From JANWHQ01 sp963775275 (GTDB taxonomy: Bacteria > Pseudomonadota > Alphaproteobacteria > Caulobacterales > Caulobacteraceae), in NCBI GenBank assembly GCA_963775275.1, contig CAVZII010000005.1, positions 1,922,001 to 1,986,000 on the forward strand: a DNA stretch of 64,000 nucleotides, written 5' to 3'. How positions within the stretch are numbered: the stretch's first letter is position 1; each line of letters opens with the position of its first letter. The translations under genes and the position numbers were made by a program. The notes beneath the pieces are model-generated. The model saw only the letters and a program-made list of their open reading frames with translations, searched no databases and was not told the DNA's origin. Positions 32,053 to 40,331 of the stretch are shown here, piece after piece.

Positions 32053-33669
32053 CTCCCAAGGCCCTCCGCCAAGGCTCCCCTTCTTGGTTCTCGTCTGCTT
32101 GCAGAGGGGGTTGTACGGTGGACTCCCCTATTTGGACCTCGCGAAGAGGCTCACGGCGAAGGCGAATGCTCCACTCTCATTCTGCGGCGCTGGCGACTTT
32201 GCCGTTCTCGACAGCTGTGCGAAGTGGGCCGCGAGCAATCGGCCTGGAGCAGGCCGAAGCGCGTCATCGATGTCGGGGCAGGCTTGTTGCATGACGGATC
32301 ATCTCGTGATCATCGCCGGTGGTGGGATCGGCGGCCTCGCCACGGCGCTGACGCTCCAGCAAATCGGCGTGCCCTGCGTCGTCTATGAGGCGGTCCGCGA
32401 GATGCGACCGCTTGGGGTCGGCATCAACCTGCAGCCCAACGCCGTGCGCGAGCTCTACGACCTGGGCGTCGGCGAGGCCGATCTGGATGCCGTCGGCATG
32501 CCGGCGCAGGAATGGGCGCTGGTTGGCCTGAACGGCCACGACATCTACTCCGAACCGCGCGGCCGGCTCGCCGGCTACAAATGGCCCCAATACGCGGTTC
32601 ACAGGGGCAAGTTCCACATGCTCCTGCATGACAAGCTGCTGGAGCGCGCGGGTCCGAACGCCGTGCGGCTCGGCAGTCGGGTCAAGGGATACCGGAAGAC
32701 GGCGGGCGGCGGCGTCGCGGCCTTCATCGGACACGCCGATGGGTCGCGTTCCGAAGTGCACGGCCGCCTGCTGATCGGCGCGGACGGGATCCACTCGGCG
32801 ATCCGCGCCCAAATGCATCCGAACCAGCCCCCGATCCACTGGGGAGGCGCGATCATGTGGAGGGGCGCCACCTGGGCCAAACCGATCAGGACCGGCGCCT
32901 CTTTCGTCGGCCTCGGCACCCATAGGCACCGGATCGTCTTCTACCCCATCTCCCATCCCGATCCCGAGACGGGCCTCGCCCTGATCAACTGGATCGCCGA
33001 GCTCACCGTCGACAAGGCGGAGGGCCGCAAGCACAGCGGCTGGTTCCGCCAGGTCGCGATCCCGGACTTCATCGGACAGTTCGAGCACTGGACCTGGGAT
33101 TGGCTCGATGTCCCCGCCTTGATCCGGGGTGCGGACGCGGCCTTCGAGAACCCGATGATCGATCGCGATCCGGTCGCCACCTGGCAAGACGGCCCGGTCG
33201 CCCTCCTGGGCGACGCCGCGCATGCCATGTATCCGACCGGCTCCAACGGCGCGAGCCAGGCGATCGTCGACGCTCGAGTGCTCGGAGCCTGCCTGGTGAA
33301 ACATGGGGTCCAGGCGGGCGCTCTCGCCGCATATGACTCGCAGCTGTGCGCACCCATCTCGCAACTGATCCTGCGCAACCGCGGCGCGGGGCCCTTCGGG
33401 CTGCTCAACCTGGTCGACGAGCGCTGCGGCGGCGCCTTCGACGACATCGACGAGGTCATCCCACCCGAGGAGCGAACCGCGTTCATGGCCGCCTACAAAG
33501 CTGCCGCCGGCTTCGCCGTCGAGCAGCTCAACAAGGCCCCGCCCATCCTGGCGCCGGACTCCCGCGTCGGCTCCTTGCAGGCCAACGCCGTGTAGGTCTC
33601 GGCTGGGCGTGCTCCCGAGGTCGGCCCACCTGCGGAACAGGCCCGACAAGCTGTTGTTGTGGATGAAAG
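32053..33669. mobile_element. Mini-island between tRNA-Arg repeats
   Basis: The 1.6-kb segment lies between the direct repeats formed by the intact tRNA-Arg 3' end (33670-33717) and its displaced copy (32006-32052). It carries a single gene, an FAD monooxygenase, and no integrase or excisionase. The leader 32053-32290 looks less GC-rich than the neighbourhood. It is best explained as the deletion remnant of a larger tRNA-integrated island or as a cassette mobilised in trans. Confidence 0.6.
32291..33595 (+). CDS. FAD-dependent aromatic-ring monooxygenase
   Basis: A 434-residue group A flavoprotein hydroxylase. The N-terminal dinucleotide fold is HLVIIAGGGIGGLATALTLQ (GxGxxG), followed by the E-ribose contact in VVYEAVREM. 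A DG motif occurs in LLIGADGIHSAIRAQM, and the GD motif in VALLGDAAHAMYPTGSNGAS binds the flavin ribityl and phosphate. The family includes salicylate and phenazine hydroxylases (PhzS-like). No signal peptide is present, so it acts in the cytoplasm with NAD(P)H and oxygen. It is the only cargo of the tRNA-bounded segment, which suggests horizontal acquisition. The ATG at 32291 begins right before the conserved strand. The substrate is unknown. Confidence 0.85.
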   Translation: MTDHLVIIAGGGIGGLATALTLQQIGVPCVVYEAVREMRPLGVGINLQPNAVRELYDLGVGEADLDAVGMPAQEWALVGLNGHDIYSEPRGRLAGYKWPQYAVHRGKFHMLLHDKLLERAGPNAVRLGSRVKGYRKTAGGGVAAFIGHADGSRSEVHGRLLIGADGIHSAIRAQMHPNQPPIHWGGAIMWRGATWAKPIRTGASFVGLGTHRHRIVFYPISHPDPETGLALINWIAELTVDKAEGRKHSGWFRQVAIPDFIGQFEHWTWDWLDVPALIRGADAAFENPMIDRDPVATWQDGPVALLGDAAHAMYPTGSNGASQAIVDARVLGACLVKHGVQAGALAAYDSQLCAPISQLILRNRGAGPFGLLNLVDERCGGAFDDIDEVIPPEERTAFMAAYKAAAGFAVEQLNKAPPILAPDSRVGSLQANAV

Positions 33670-33746
33670 TGGCGCACCCGACAGGATTCGAACCTGTGAC
33701 CTCAGCCTTCGGAGGGCTGCGCTCTATCCAGCTGAGCTACGGGTGC
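33670..33746 (-). tRNA. tRNA-Arg (anticodon CCG)
   Basis: Read on the minus strand, acceptor stem GCACCCG pairs with CGGGTGC, followed by discriminator G and an encoded CCA. The D-arm contains AGCTCAGCTGGATAGAGC, the anticodon stem CAGCC/GGCTG encloses CTCCGAA with anticodon CCG, and the T-arm is ACAGGTTCGAATCCTGT. All stems pair well. The 3' half served as an integration site: a displaced copy is at 32006-32052. Confidence 0.95.
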
Positions 33747-33821
33747 TGCTGAGGGCCCGATGGAGGCCCTGGCCGGAAGGGGCCGGAAGCTAGCCGAAAG
33801 GCCCATCCGGCGCAAACGTCG

Positions 33822-34124
33822 TCAGGGGCTTTCGTCCAGGCCGCGGGCCTCATCCATCCGCCGCGCCATCAGGGCGCGCACCTCCTTGCTGGGGCTCACC
33901 GGGACGATCTCGAAGCTCATCAGGTCGCGCCAGCCCAGGATCCAGTCCTGCAGCAGGCCCACGTCGTCGCACGCCATCAGCTGGAAGCAGCGGTCGAACC
34001 CCGCCTCGATCCAGCTGTCCACATAGGTCAGGCCCTCCGGCATCGCGCGGCCGCTCTCGGCCAGCCGCCGGTAGATCGGCTCGGGGTCCTGGTCCTTGAA
34101 CCGCTCGATCACCATGAACAGCAT
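33822..34124 (-). CDS. DUF3303 family protein
   Basis: A 100-residue protein from the ATG at 34124, beginning MLFMVIERFKDQDPEPIYRR, then GRAMPEGLTYVDSWIEAGFD, RCFQLMACDDVGLLQDWILG and WRDLMSFEIVPVSPSKEV. This is the full DUF3303 pattern, a small ferredoxin-like-fold (dimeric alpha-beta barrel type) protein of unknown role. A GGAGGGG site lies nine bases upstream; a longer reading to 34193 would run into a repeat and is unlikely. It is monocistronic, next to the tRNA-Arg gene. Confidence 0.78.
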   Translation of the reverse strand: MLFMVIERFKDQDPEPIYRRLAESGRAMPEGLTYVDSWIEAGFDRCFQLMACDDVGLLQDWILGWRDLMSFEIVPVSPSKEVRALMARRMDEARGLDESP

Positions 34125-34156
34125 GCGTTCATTCCCCTCCGCCAATTCCCTTGCTT

Positions 34157-34243
34157 CGTCATCCCCGGGCTTGTCCCGGGGACCCATGCGCACCTGCGAA
34201 CGATCGTGTTCATGGGTGGCCGGGACGTGGCCCGGCCATGACG
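34157..34243. repeat. Paired palindromic repeat (BIME-like)
   Basis: Two inward-facing hairpin units: CGTCATCCCCGGG-cttgt-CCCGGGG at the left and TGGCCGGG-acgtgg-CCCGGCCATGACG at the right. The outer ends form an inverted repeat CGTCAT...ATGACG. It belongs to the same family as 4690-4790. It fills the gap between DUF3303 and the ABC ATPase genes; nothing else is seen in 34125-34292. Confidence 0.6.
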
Positions 34244-34292
34244 GTGAAGGTCTTGATGGTCACGTCGAGCCGACCTCGCTGCGAGCGTCCCC

Positions 34293-35264
34293 TCAGTCCC
34301 GCGTCGGGTCCGCCGCCTCGGGCAACTCATAGGTCAGGGACATGAACACGTCCTCCAGGTCCGGGTCCTCGGTCGACAGGTCCTTGATCCGCACGCCGGC
34401 CGCGCGCATCGCGCTCAGCACCGTCTCGACGCTCGCGTCCGCGGTCTTGAAGATCACCGCCAGGCTCCCGTCCGCGCGCACGCGCCCCTCGAACCGGCCG
34501 AGCGGCGGGGCGACGTCCAGCGGCTCCTCGGGCGTCACCACCACCGTGCGCGTGTCCAGGCGCCTCAGCAGGTTGGACTTGCTCTCGCACGCCACCACCT
34601 GGCCGCGGTTCATGATGGCGATGGTGTCGCACAGCTCCTCGGCCTCCTGCAGGTAGTGGGTGGTGAGCACGATCGTCACCCCCTGCCGGTTCAGCTCCTC
34701 CACATAACCCCAGAGCTGGCGGCGCAGCTCCACGTCCACGCCCGCGGTCGGCTCGTCCAGGATCAGCACCGGCGGGTTGTGCACCATCGCCTTGGCCACC
34801 ATCAGCCGCCGCTTCATCCCGCCGGAAAGCTGGCGCACATAGGCCTTGGCCTTGTCGCTCAGGCCCAGCGCCGCCAGGAGCTGGTCGGTGATCCGCTCCT
34901 TCTTCGGCACCCCATAGAAGCCCGCCTGCACCTCCAGCGATTCGCGCGGGGTGAAGAAGACGTCGACCGTGATCTCCTGGGGCACCACGCCGATGGCCGC
35001 GCGCGCGTCGCGGGGCTCGACGTCGATGTCGCGGCCCCAGATCTTCACCTGGCCCTCGCTCTTCAGCGTCAGCCCCGCCAGGATGTTGATGAAGGTCGAC
35101 TTGCCCGCCCCGTTCGGGCCCAGAAGGCCGAAGATCGAGCCCCTCGGAATCATCAGGTCGATGCCGTCCAGCGCCCGCTTGGCCGCGGTCGTCTTGGTGG
35201 CCGGGAAGACCTTGACCAGGCCCCGGGCCTCGATCGCGTAGTCGGGAAGCTCCATGGGCTCCAT
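34293..35264 (-). CDS. ABC transporter ATP-binding protein
   Basis: A 323-residue ATPase with the Walker A loop GLLGPNGAGKST, Q-loop in GVVPQEITVD, ABC signature LSGGMKRRLMVAKAM, Walker B VLILDEPTAGVD and H-loop LTTHYLQEAEEL. The C-terminal ~90 residues (TRTVVVTPEEPLDVAPPLG and EDPDLEDVFMSLTYEL) are the extension found in multidrug/antibiotic exporter ATPases (CcmA/DrrA group). No permease gene is adjacent, so its partner must be encoded elsewhere. Start choice is uncertain: ATGs at 35264 and 35255 are both possible, and neither has a convincing ribosome site. Confidence 0.85.
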   Translation of the reverse strand: MEPMELPDYAIEARGLVKVFPATKTTAAKRALDGIDLMIPRGSIFGLLGPNGAGKSTFINILAGLTLKSEGQVKIWGRDIDVEPRDARAAIGVVPQEITVDVFFTPRESLEVQAGFYGVPKKERITDQLLAALGLSDKAKAYVRQLSGGMKRRLMVAKAMVHNPPVLILDEPTAGVDVELRRQLWGYVEELNRQGVTIVLTTHYLQEAEELCDTIAIMNRGQVVACESKSNLLRRLDTRTVVVTPEEPLDVAPPLGRFEGRVRADGSLAVIFKTADASVETVLSAMRAAGVRIKDLSTEDPDLEDVFMSLTYELPEAADPTRD

Positions 35265-35479
35265 GGCGGTCTGGACGAGGATGACGGGAGCGGGCCGGAG
35301 CATCGGTTGACGCTCCTCCAGCCCCAGGCATAGGTAGGCGTGCAGGGCCGGCTTGCCAAGCGGCGGCTCCGGAGCGATCTCAGGCCTGCCGGTCCGACCG
35401 CTGGTCGGCCGCAGAATTGGGTCGGGGGCGCCGGTTCGCCGTCCGAAACCGCGACCACCTGTGGAGCTTGATCGAGGCC

Positions 35480-35734
35480 ATGGCGCGCGAGACCGAGACC
35501 GACGAGATCCCCTACGCCGACCCGCCCGAGGTCATCCAGGTGCGTTCGCGCCGGATCTCGTGCGAGGGCGTGGGCGGCGCGCTCGGGCACCCCCGCGTCT
35601 ACCTCGAGATGGGCGAGGCCGACTTCGTCGAGTGCCCCTATTGCGACCGCCGCTTCGTGCTGGCGCCGCACGCCTCGGGCGCCGAGGACGAGGCCCTGGC
35701 GCCCGGGGTCTACGAGGGCTCGTCGGGGCACTAG
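35480..35734 (+). CDS. Small zinc-finger (zf-CHCC) protein
   Basis: An 84-residue protein from the ATG at 35480: PYADPPEVIQVRSRRISCEG, then GGALGHPRVYLEMGEADFVE and CPYCDRRFVL. The C...H...C-x-x-C arrangement is the zf-CHCC domain, shared with the NDUFS6/13-kDa accessory subunit of respiratory complex I. Alphaproteobacterial homologues are thought to associate with complex I. The SDR gene follows after five bases, but no functional link is known. Confidence 0.8.
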   Translation: MARETETDEIPYADPPEVIQVRSRRISCEGVGGALGHPRVYLEMGEADFVECPYCDRRFVLAPHASGAEDEALAPGVYEGSSGH

Positions 35735-35739
35735 CCGAG

Positions 35740-36561
35740 ATGGCCTCCGATCCCGTTCCGCGCCGCCTCTGCCTGATCACCGGCGCGTCCGCCGGCATCG
35801 GCGCCGCCTTCGCCAGGATCTACGCCAGCCACGGCTACGACGTGGCCCTCGCCGCCCGGCGCGAGGACCGGATGAACGCGCTCGCCGACGACGTGCGCCT
35901 GCGCTACGGCGTCGAGACCCTGGTCGTCCCCGCCGACCTCTCCGATCCCGCCGCCGCCGACAAGGTCCTGGCCGAGATCGCCGACCACGGCCGCCAGGTC
36001 GCGGCCCTGGTCAACAACGCCGGATATGGCCTCAGAGGCCGGTACGGCACGGGCGCCTGGGCCGACCAGGCCGCCATGCTGCAGGTGATGCTGACCGCCG
36101 TCTGCGAGCTCAGCCACAAGGTCCTGCCCGGCATGGTCGAGGAGGGCTTCGGCCGGATCGTCAACGTCGCCTCTCTCGCGGGGCTCATCCCGGCGTCCCC
36201 GGGCTCGACCCTCTACGGGCCGATCAAGGCCTTCCTGATCAAGTTCTCCGAGACCCTGCACCTGGAGAACCTGGAGACCGGCGTGCACGTCACCGCGCTC
36301 TGCCCCGGCTTCACCTACACCGAGTTCCACGACGTCAACCGCTCCCGCGCCCAGCTCGAGCGCCGTACGCCGGCGTGGATGTGGCTGGGCGCCGACGAGG
36401 TCGCCGCCGCCGGCTACGAGGCCGCCGAGGCCAACCGCCCGGTCTGCGTCACCGGCGCGCCCAACAAGGCCATCGCCGCCGTCAGCAAGGTGATCCCCGA
36501 CGAGTGGCAGCTCGCCCTGGCCGCGCGCGAGTTCACGCACCCCCGCCGCCGGCCTCACTAG
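35740..36561 (+). CDS. Short-chain dehydrogenase/reductase
   Basis: A 273-residue classical SDR. The cofactor loop is LITGASAGIGAAFARIYASH, the NNAG motif is LVNNAGYGLRG, the catalytic Ser is in IVNVASLAG and the catalytic pair Y-x-x-x-K is in STLYGPIKAFLIKFSE. The CPGFTYTEFH segment is also typical. Basic residues after the first helix (AARREDRM) suggest NADP(H) preference. The closest pattern is the DltE/YqjQ-like group of SDRs with broad carbonyl specificity. It is encoded five bases downstream of the zf-CHCC gene, so the two are probably cotranscribed. Confidence 0.85.
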   Translation: MASDPVPRRLCLITGASAGIGAAFARIYASHGYDVALAARREDRMNALADDVRLRYGVETLVVPADLSDPAAADKVLAEIADHGRQVAALVNNAGYGLRGRYGTGAWADQAAMLQVMLTAVCELSHKVLPGMVEEGFGRIVNVASLAGLIPASPGSTLYGPIKAFLIKFSETLHLENLETGVHVTALCPGFTYTEFHDVNRSRAQLERRTPAWMWLGADEVAAAGYEAAEANRPVCVTGAPNKAIAAVSKVIPDEWQLALAAREFTHPRRRPH

Positions 36562-36704
36562 CTCTCCCGTCTCCCTCCAGGAGGAGGGGGCGGAGCTGGG
36601 GGACCAAAGGCCACCGGCGACGGCCCGATTTCGACGCAGCTGCGGCCGGCGTCGTCAGGTCGCCTGTCCGAACATCTCCCCCCGAAGGGAAGAGAGGAGC
36701 GCGG

Positions 36705-37133
36705 CTACATCTCCAGCGAGGTCAGCCAATGCCCGAGCTCGTGGTCGGGCGTCTTGGTCAGGTCCTTGGCGAGCGTCTGGGCCACCTTGGCGCGCATCGG
36801 CGCAGGCAGGGCCTCGCAGATTGCGCTCAGCGTCCTCGCGGGCGCCACCACCGCCAGGCGTTCGAAGCCGCTGCGCCGCGCCTCGGCGCTGAGCATCTCC
36901 ACGACCTCGCGGGCGAAGGCCTGGCGCTTGCTCTTGACGTGCTCATGCCCCGTGCCGCTCGGCCGCCCGGCGGAGCTCTCGAACACCACCCCCAGGGGCT
37001 TGGGCGCGCGCGGCCGGGACGCGGCCCGCAGGATCTTGGTCGTCACGAAATCGCGGGTCTCGTCCGAGCGGGCGACCAGGCGGGCCCTGGAACCGTCGGC
37101 GATGACGAACTGGGTGCGAAGGGGCTTGGTCAT
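36705..37133 (-). CDS. Host attachment family protein
   Basis: A 142-residue protein: LRTQFVIADGSRARLVARS, then RQAFAREVVEMLSAEARRSG and LAVVAPARTLSAICEALPAP, ending KTPDHELGHWL. This is the full pattern of the host attachment protein family named after an Agrobacterium plant-attachment protein, related to the archaeal eRF1-like baeRF fold. The biochemical role is not established. It has no signal peptide. The gap 36562-36704 before it holds a CCTCC/GGAGG repeat-like stretch and no gene. Confidence 0.8.
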   Translation of the reverse strand: MTKPLRTQFVIADGSRARLVARSDETRDFVTTKILRAASRPRAPKPLGVVFESSAGRPSGTGHEHVKSKRQAFAREVVEMLSAEARRSGFERLAVVAPARTLSAICEALPAPMRAKVAQTLAKDLTKTPDHELGHWLTSLEM

Positions 37134-37223
37134 GGATATGTCGGGGCTGGCGTCGATGTTTGAAAGCGCCTTAGTCGACGCGAGCGCGCCTGGCTTTGAG
37201 GCGCATCAAGACCGCCCTTCGGT

Positions 37224-37799
37224 TCAGCCCCTCGGGCGCGCGATGCCGGGGCCGAGGCTCTGCATCACCATCCGTGCGTCGAACACGCGCTGCCCCGCCG
37301 GCATCGGCGACTTGCCGATCACGATCTGCACGCTCGCGACATAGCGCGTCACCTCCTTCAGCTCGGCCGGATCGGTCCAGAACATGTCGTCCTTGGCCGG
37401 ATCCACCTCGCGCCATCCGCGGTCGGGGCGGTAGGCGCGCCAGTTCGGCCGCCAGCCCCAGCCGTATGCCGCGCCGAAGCCTTCGCCGTAATAGGGGTCC
37501 TGCTGCAGATAGGCATGGGTGCGGGTCTCGGTCCTGGCCTCCTTGGTCTCGAACCAGTCCGCGCCCTGTTGCACGGTCAGCTCGGCGGCCCGGTAGAGCA
37601 GGTAGCTCTCCACCGTCTCGCGCGAGGTCAGGGTGTTGCCCGAGAACAGGACGCGCCAGCGGTCCGGCGCCAGGCGCTCCTCGCTGTAGCCGCCCTCGTG
37701 CGCGCCCTCGACGCGGGGCTGGTAAGGGGTGGCGGTGCCGCAGGCCTCGAGCCCGCCCATGAGGGCGACGGCGGCGATGGCGGCGAGGATCGGGCGCAT
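37224..37799 (-). CDS. CC0125/CC1285-type lipoprotein
   Basis: A 191-residue protein from the ATG at 37799. The signal peptide MRPILAAIAAVALMGGLEAC ends in a lipobox (L-E-A-C), with TATPYQPR after the cysteine. The mature part contains GGYSEERLAPDRWRVLFSGN, TSRETVESYLLYRAAELTVQ and a glycine/tyrosine patch (YGEGFGAAYGWG). This conserved layout is known from Caulobacterales lipoproteins of the CC0125/CC1285 family, with no known function. Its presence is one of the clues to the organism's family. Confidence 0.82.
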   Translation of the reverse strand: MRPILAAIAAVALMGGLEACGTATPYQPRVEGAHEGGYSEERLAPDRWRVLFSGNTLTSRETVESYLLYRAAELTVQQGADWFETKEARTETRTHAYLQQDPYYGEGFGAAYGWGWRPNWRAYRPDRGWREVDPAKDDMFWTDPAELKEVTRYVASVQIVIGKSPMPAGQRVFDARMVMQSLGPGIARPRG

Positions 37800-37884
37800 G
37801 GATCGGCTCCGGGAAGGTCCCGGAGCCTCCACTAGGCGACGGCCGCCCCGGCCGCCTTGCGCGAGGTCAAGCGCGCCTGCGGCG

Positions 37885-38514
37885 TCAGCCGTTCCAGCGG
37901 CGCACCGGGCCGACGTCCACGTGCACGAAGTCCGAGCCGGGATAGTAGCCGACGCCGCCGCCCTTCAGCGACAGGGCCGCGTCGTGCAGGTTCGCCAGCC
38001 TCACGTCCGGCAGGCGGATGTCGATCGCCATGCCCTGCATGTGCAGGCTGCGGGTGGCCACCTCGTGGCTCTTCCTGTGCAGCATGGCGTTGGTCCTGGG
38101 CGAGCGGTAGCCCGAGATCACCTGGAACGGCGCCTTCGCGTCGATCCGGGCCGAGAGCCGGTCGAGCAGGTCCAGCAGGTTCGGCGCGATCGGGTGCACG
38201 TCGCCGGTGCGGTAGTCCCTCAGGACGCGGTTCACCGCATGCAGCGCATCGGGAACATAGCTCCCTTCCTCCCAGTAGACCGCGTTCAGCGACTCGCCGG
38301 TGTGCAGGTTGTGGAAGGCCACCTGGCGGACCTGGGAGCTGGCGGCCTCACCCGCCAAGGGCGCGCGCCGGTCCGTGTGGACTCCGGAAGGCGCGCTCAT
38401 CGGCCGTGGGCCCCTGAGGTTCGCCCTCGCCGCAAGACCCGGCGCCAGCACCGCCGGGGTGATCACGGAAGCCAAGCCTAGCTTGAGAAGGTCGCGTCGA
38501 TCATGAAAACTCAT
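37885..38514 (-). CDS. DUF882/YcbK-like peptidoglycan peptidase
   Basis: A 209-residue protein with a Tat-like signal (DRRDLLKLGLASVITPAVLA). The M15-like domain has FQVISGYRSPRTNAMLH, then SLHMQGMAIDIRLPDVRL with the zinc-binding H-x(6)-D arrangement, and DFVHVDVGPVRRW with the last zinc histidine. These are the zinc residues of VanX/MepA-type peptidases. Such proteins sit next to L,D-transpeptidases in many Proteobacteria, as here (159 bases downstream of the transpeptidase gene on the same strand), and probably trim peptide cross-links in the periplasm. Confidence 0.85.
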   Translation of the reverse strand: MSFHDRRDLLKLGLASVITPAVLAPGLAARANLRGPRPMSAPSGVHTDRRAPLAGEAASSQVRQVAFHNLHTGESLNAVYWEEGSYVPDALHAVNRVLRDYRTGDVHPIAPNLLDLLDRLSARIDAKAPFQVISGYRSPRTNAMLHRKSHEVATRSLHMQGMAIDIRLPDVRLANLHDAALSLKGGGVGYYPGSDFVHVDVGPVRRWNG

Positions 38515-38564
38515 TCGGCCCTGCACCTTGGGATTCGGCCCCCGCCTTCCCCGCAGTGTGGCTT

Positions 38565-38593
38565 TTGAACAACACACCTTAAAAGCTTGTCAA
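38565..38593 (-). promoter_or_regulatory. Candidate sigma-70 promoter of the DUF882 gene
   Basis: On the minus strand TTGACA (38593-38588) is followed after 17 bases by GTTCAA (38570-38565), with the gene start about 50 bases downstream. The -35 is a perfect consensus; the -10 is weak. A GTGTG...CACAC inverted repeat overlaps the spacer and could be an operator. Confidence 0.3.
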
Positions 38594-38672
38594 GGCTGAG
38601 CCGCCCGCCTGCGACAAATCGGCCCGGTAGAAATCTCGCTTCTGCAACGCGAGGGAGAGCCGCGGACGGCGA

Positions 38673-40208
38673 TCACAGCATTCCGAGCAGTTTCTCGTCC
38701 CAGCCGTAGACGTCAGGCCGGAAGTTCACCTGCCCATGGCCGTCCACGAAGGCGGTCCAGTAGAAGACATAGACCGGCATCCGCTTGGCCAGCGGGACCC
38801 TCAGCGTCGGGCCGCCCTTCATGGTCTCGTCGATCTTGGCCGCCGGCCAGTTCGGGTCGTCCTTCAGGAGCTGCTTGGCCAGGTCCGCGGGCTTCTCCAG
38901 GCGCATGCAGCCATGGCTCAGCTGACGGGCCTCGCGGGCGAAGAGACTCCGCGCCGGCGTGTCGTGCAGATAGACGTCGAAGGAGTTCGGCAGGTCGAAC
39001 TTCACCCGGCCGAGCGCGCTCTTGGGGCCCGCCTTCTGCTGCAGCGAGCCGTCCGGCTTCACGATGAACTGCTCGCGAGCGAGATAGCCGGGCCTCTTGC
39101 GCGCCTTGGGCCAGATCTCCTTGGCCGCGATCGTGCGCGGCACGTTCCAGGGCGGGTTGAACACGATCAACTCGACCTCGTCGATGAACGAGGGCGTGGG
39201 ATTGGCCGGACGCCCGTCGATGATGCGCATCGAGAGCTGGACCCTGCCGCCCTCGTACTCGTCGAGCCAGGCGGCCGGGATGTTGATCTCGATGCGGTCG
39301 CCCGGCAGCGAGCGCGGCGTCCAGCGCCAGCGCTCCAGGCTCGCCTTGATCTCGGCCAGGCGCCATTCGGCGGGAGTATTGAGCGCCGCGATCAGCGAGG
39401 GCCCCGCCACGCCCGTGGCGTTCAGGCCATAGCGCGCTTGCGCCCGGCCGACCGCGGCCACCAGCGCTGAGTCATAGAGCGCTTCCGGCTGGGCTTCGGT
39501 CTTGCCGGCCGTCTCTTCAGTCGCGGCCTTGGCCTCCTGGGGCGGGGCGATGAGCGGGGCGATCGACGGGTCCTCGACCGCCAGACGCGCGCGCAGGGCC
39601 TCGACCCGCTCGCCCCGCGTCCCGGGCTTCAGCGCCGGCCCGGCCGCGAGCATGGGCCAGCCGCCCCTGTCTGCGATCTGGCGATAGCGGCCCAGGACCT
39701 CCACCAACCGCCAGTAGCGCGGGTCCTGCGGCGGCAGGCTCTGCAGCCAGGCCTTGAGGCTTCCGCTCGCCAGCGCCTGGTCGAGCGCCGCCTCGCCGTC
39801 ATAGGGCGGGGGCCGGATCGCCCAGTTGGAGGGAAGCTTGGCCGGGTCGATCCGCCCGCTGCACTCCGCACGGGCATAGGCCAGGGCCGCCGCCTTCAGC
39901 CGCTCCGAAGCCTGGGCGCGCACCTGCGGATTGGGCGAAGCCAGCAGCGCGCCCGCGTCGGCCACATCGAACGCGTGCGGCGCGAAGCCCTGGTCGTCGG
40001 CGTGGTCCAGGACCGCGATCAGCTCGGCGGCTTGGTCCGGGGTGAACTGGATGGGCGCCGGCGCCGGCTCGGGAGCCGCGATCGGCGGCTGTGCAGGCGC
40101 ATCCGCCACGCGCGCCTGGCAGCCGGTCTGGGCGTGCGTCCGGCCCGGGCCCGGAAGGGCCGCGGCGACCCCGAAGGCGAGGGCTAATACAAGGGATCGA
40201 ACGGACAC
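38673..40208 (-). CDS. L,D-transpeptidase of the YcbB/LdtD type
   Basis: A 511-residue protein starting at a GTG at 40208 with GGAG six bases upstream; the ATG at 40277 would add 23 residues and overlap a FixK-like box. It has a signal peptide (LVLALAFGVAAALPGPGRTHA), an N-terminal scaffold domain, a peptidoglycan-binding-like region around ARYGLNATGVAGPSLIAALN, and the YkuD catalytic domain with the cysteine motif ARQLSHGCMRLEKPADLAKQ. YcbB enzymes make 3-3 cross-links between diaminopimelate residues and attach lipoproteins. The length is slightly less than E. coli LdtD (615). The DUF882 hydrolase gene lies downstream. Confidence 0.88.
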   Translation of the reverse strand: MSVRSLVLALAFGVAAALPGPGRTHAQTGCQARVADAPAQPPIAAPEPAPAPIQFTPDQAAELIAVLDHADDQGFAPHAFDVADAGALLASPNPQVRAQASERLKAAALAYARAECSGRIDPAKLPSNWAIRPPPYDGEAALDQALASGSLKAWLQSLPPQDPRYWRLVEVLGRYRQIADRGGWPMLAAGPALKPGTRGERVEALRARLAVEDPSIAPLIAPPQEAKAATEETAGKTEAQPEALYDSALVAAVGRAQARYGLNATGVAGPSLIAALNTPAEWRLAEIKASLERWRWTPRSLPGDRIEINIPAAWLDEYEGGRVQLSMRIIDGRPANPTPSFIDEVELIVFNPPWNVPRTIAAKEIWPKARKRPGYLAREQFIVKPDGSLQQKAGPKSALGRVKFDLPNSFDVYLHDTPARSLFAREARQLSHGCMRLEKPADLAKQLLKDDPNWPAAKIDETMKGGPTLRVPLAKRMPVYVFYWTAFVDGHGQVNFRPDVYGWDEKLLGML

Positions 40209-40263
40209 TTGACGCTCCAGGCGGACTTGCCGAGCCTTTGAGCAGACTTTGTCGGGCGATGGA

Positions 40264-40277
40264 TTGACGGGGGTCAA
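40264..40277. promoter_or_regulatory. FNR/FixK-like box in a divergent promoter region
   Basis: TTGACGGGGGTCAA fits TTGAC-N4-GTCAA. It lies about 61 bases from the start of the quinone reductase gene (plus) and about 62 bases from the transpeptidase GTG (minus), so it could serve both. Confidence 0.45.
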
Positions 40278-40331
40278 TTCGCTTTGGTCCAGCGTCCGCT
40301 ATGAGGCGCTGATGTTCGAGTGGGACCTGTC

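Noticed and set aside
32053..32290. A coding N-terminal extension of the monooxygenase to 32084
   Set aside because: The conserved FAD-binding strand starts right after the ATG at 32291; the extension has no similarity to flavoprotein hydroxylases.
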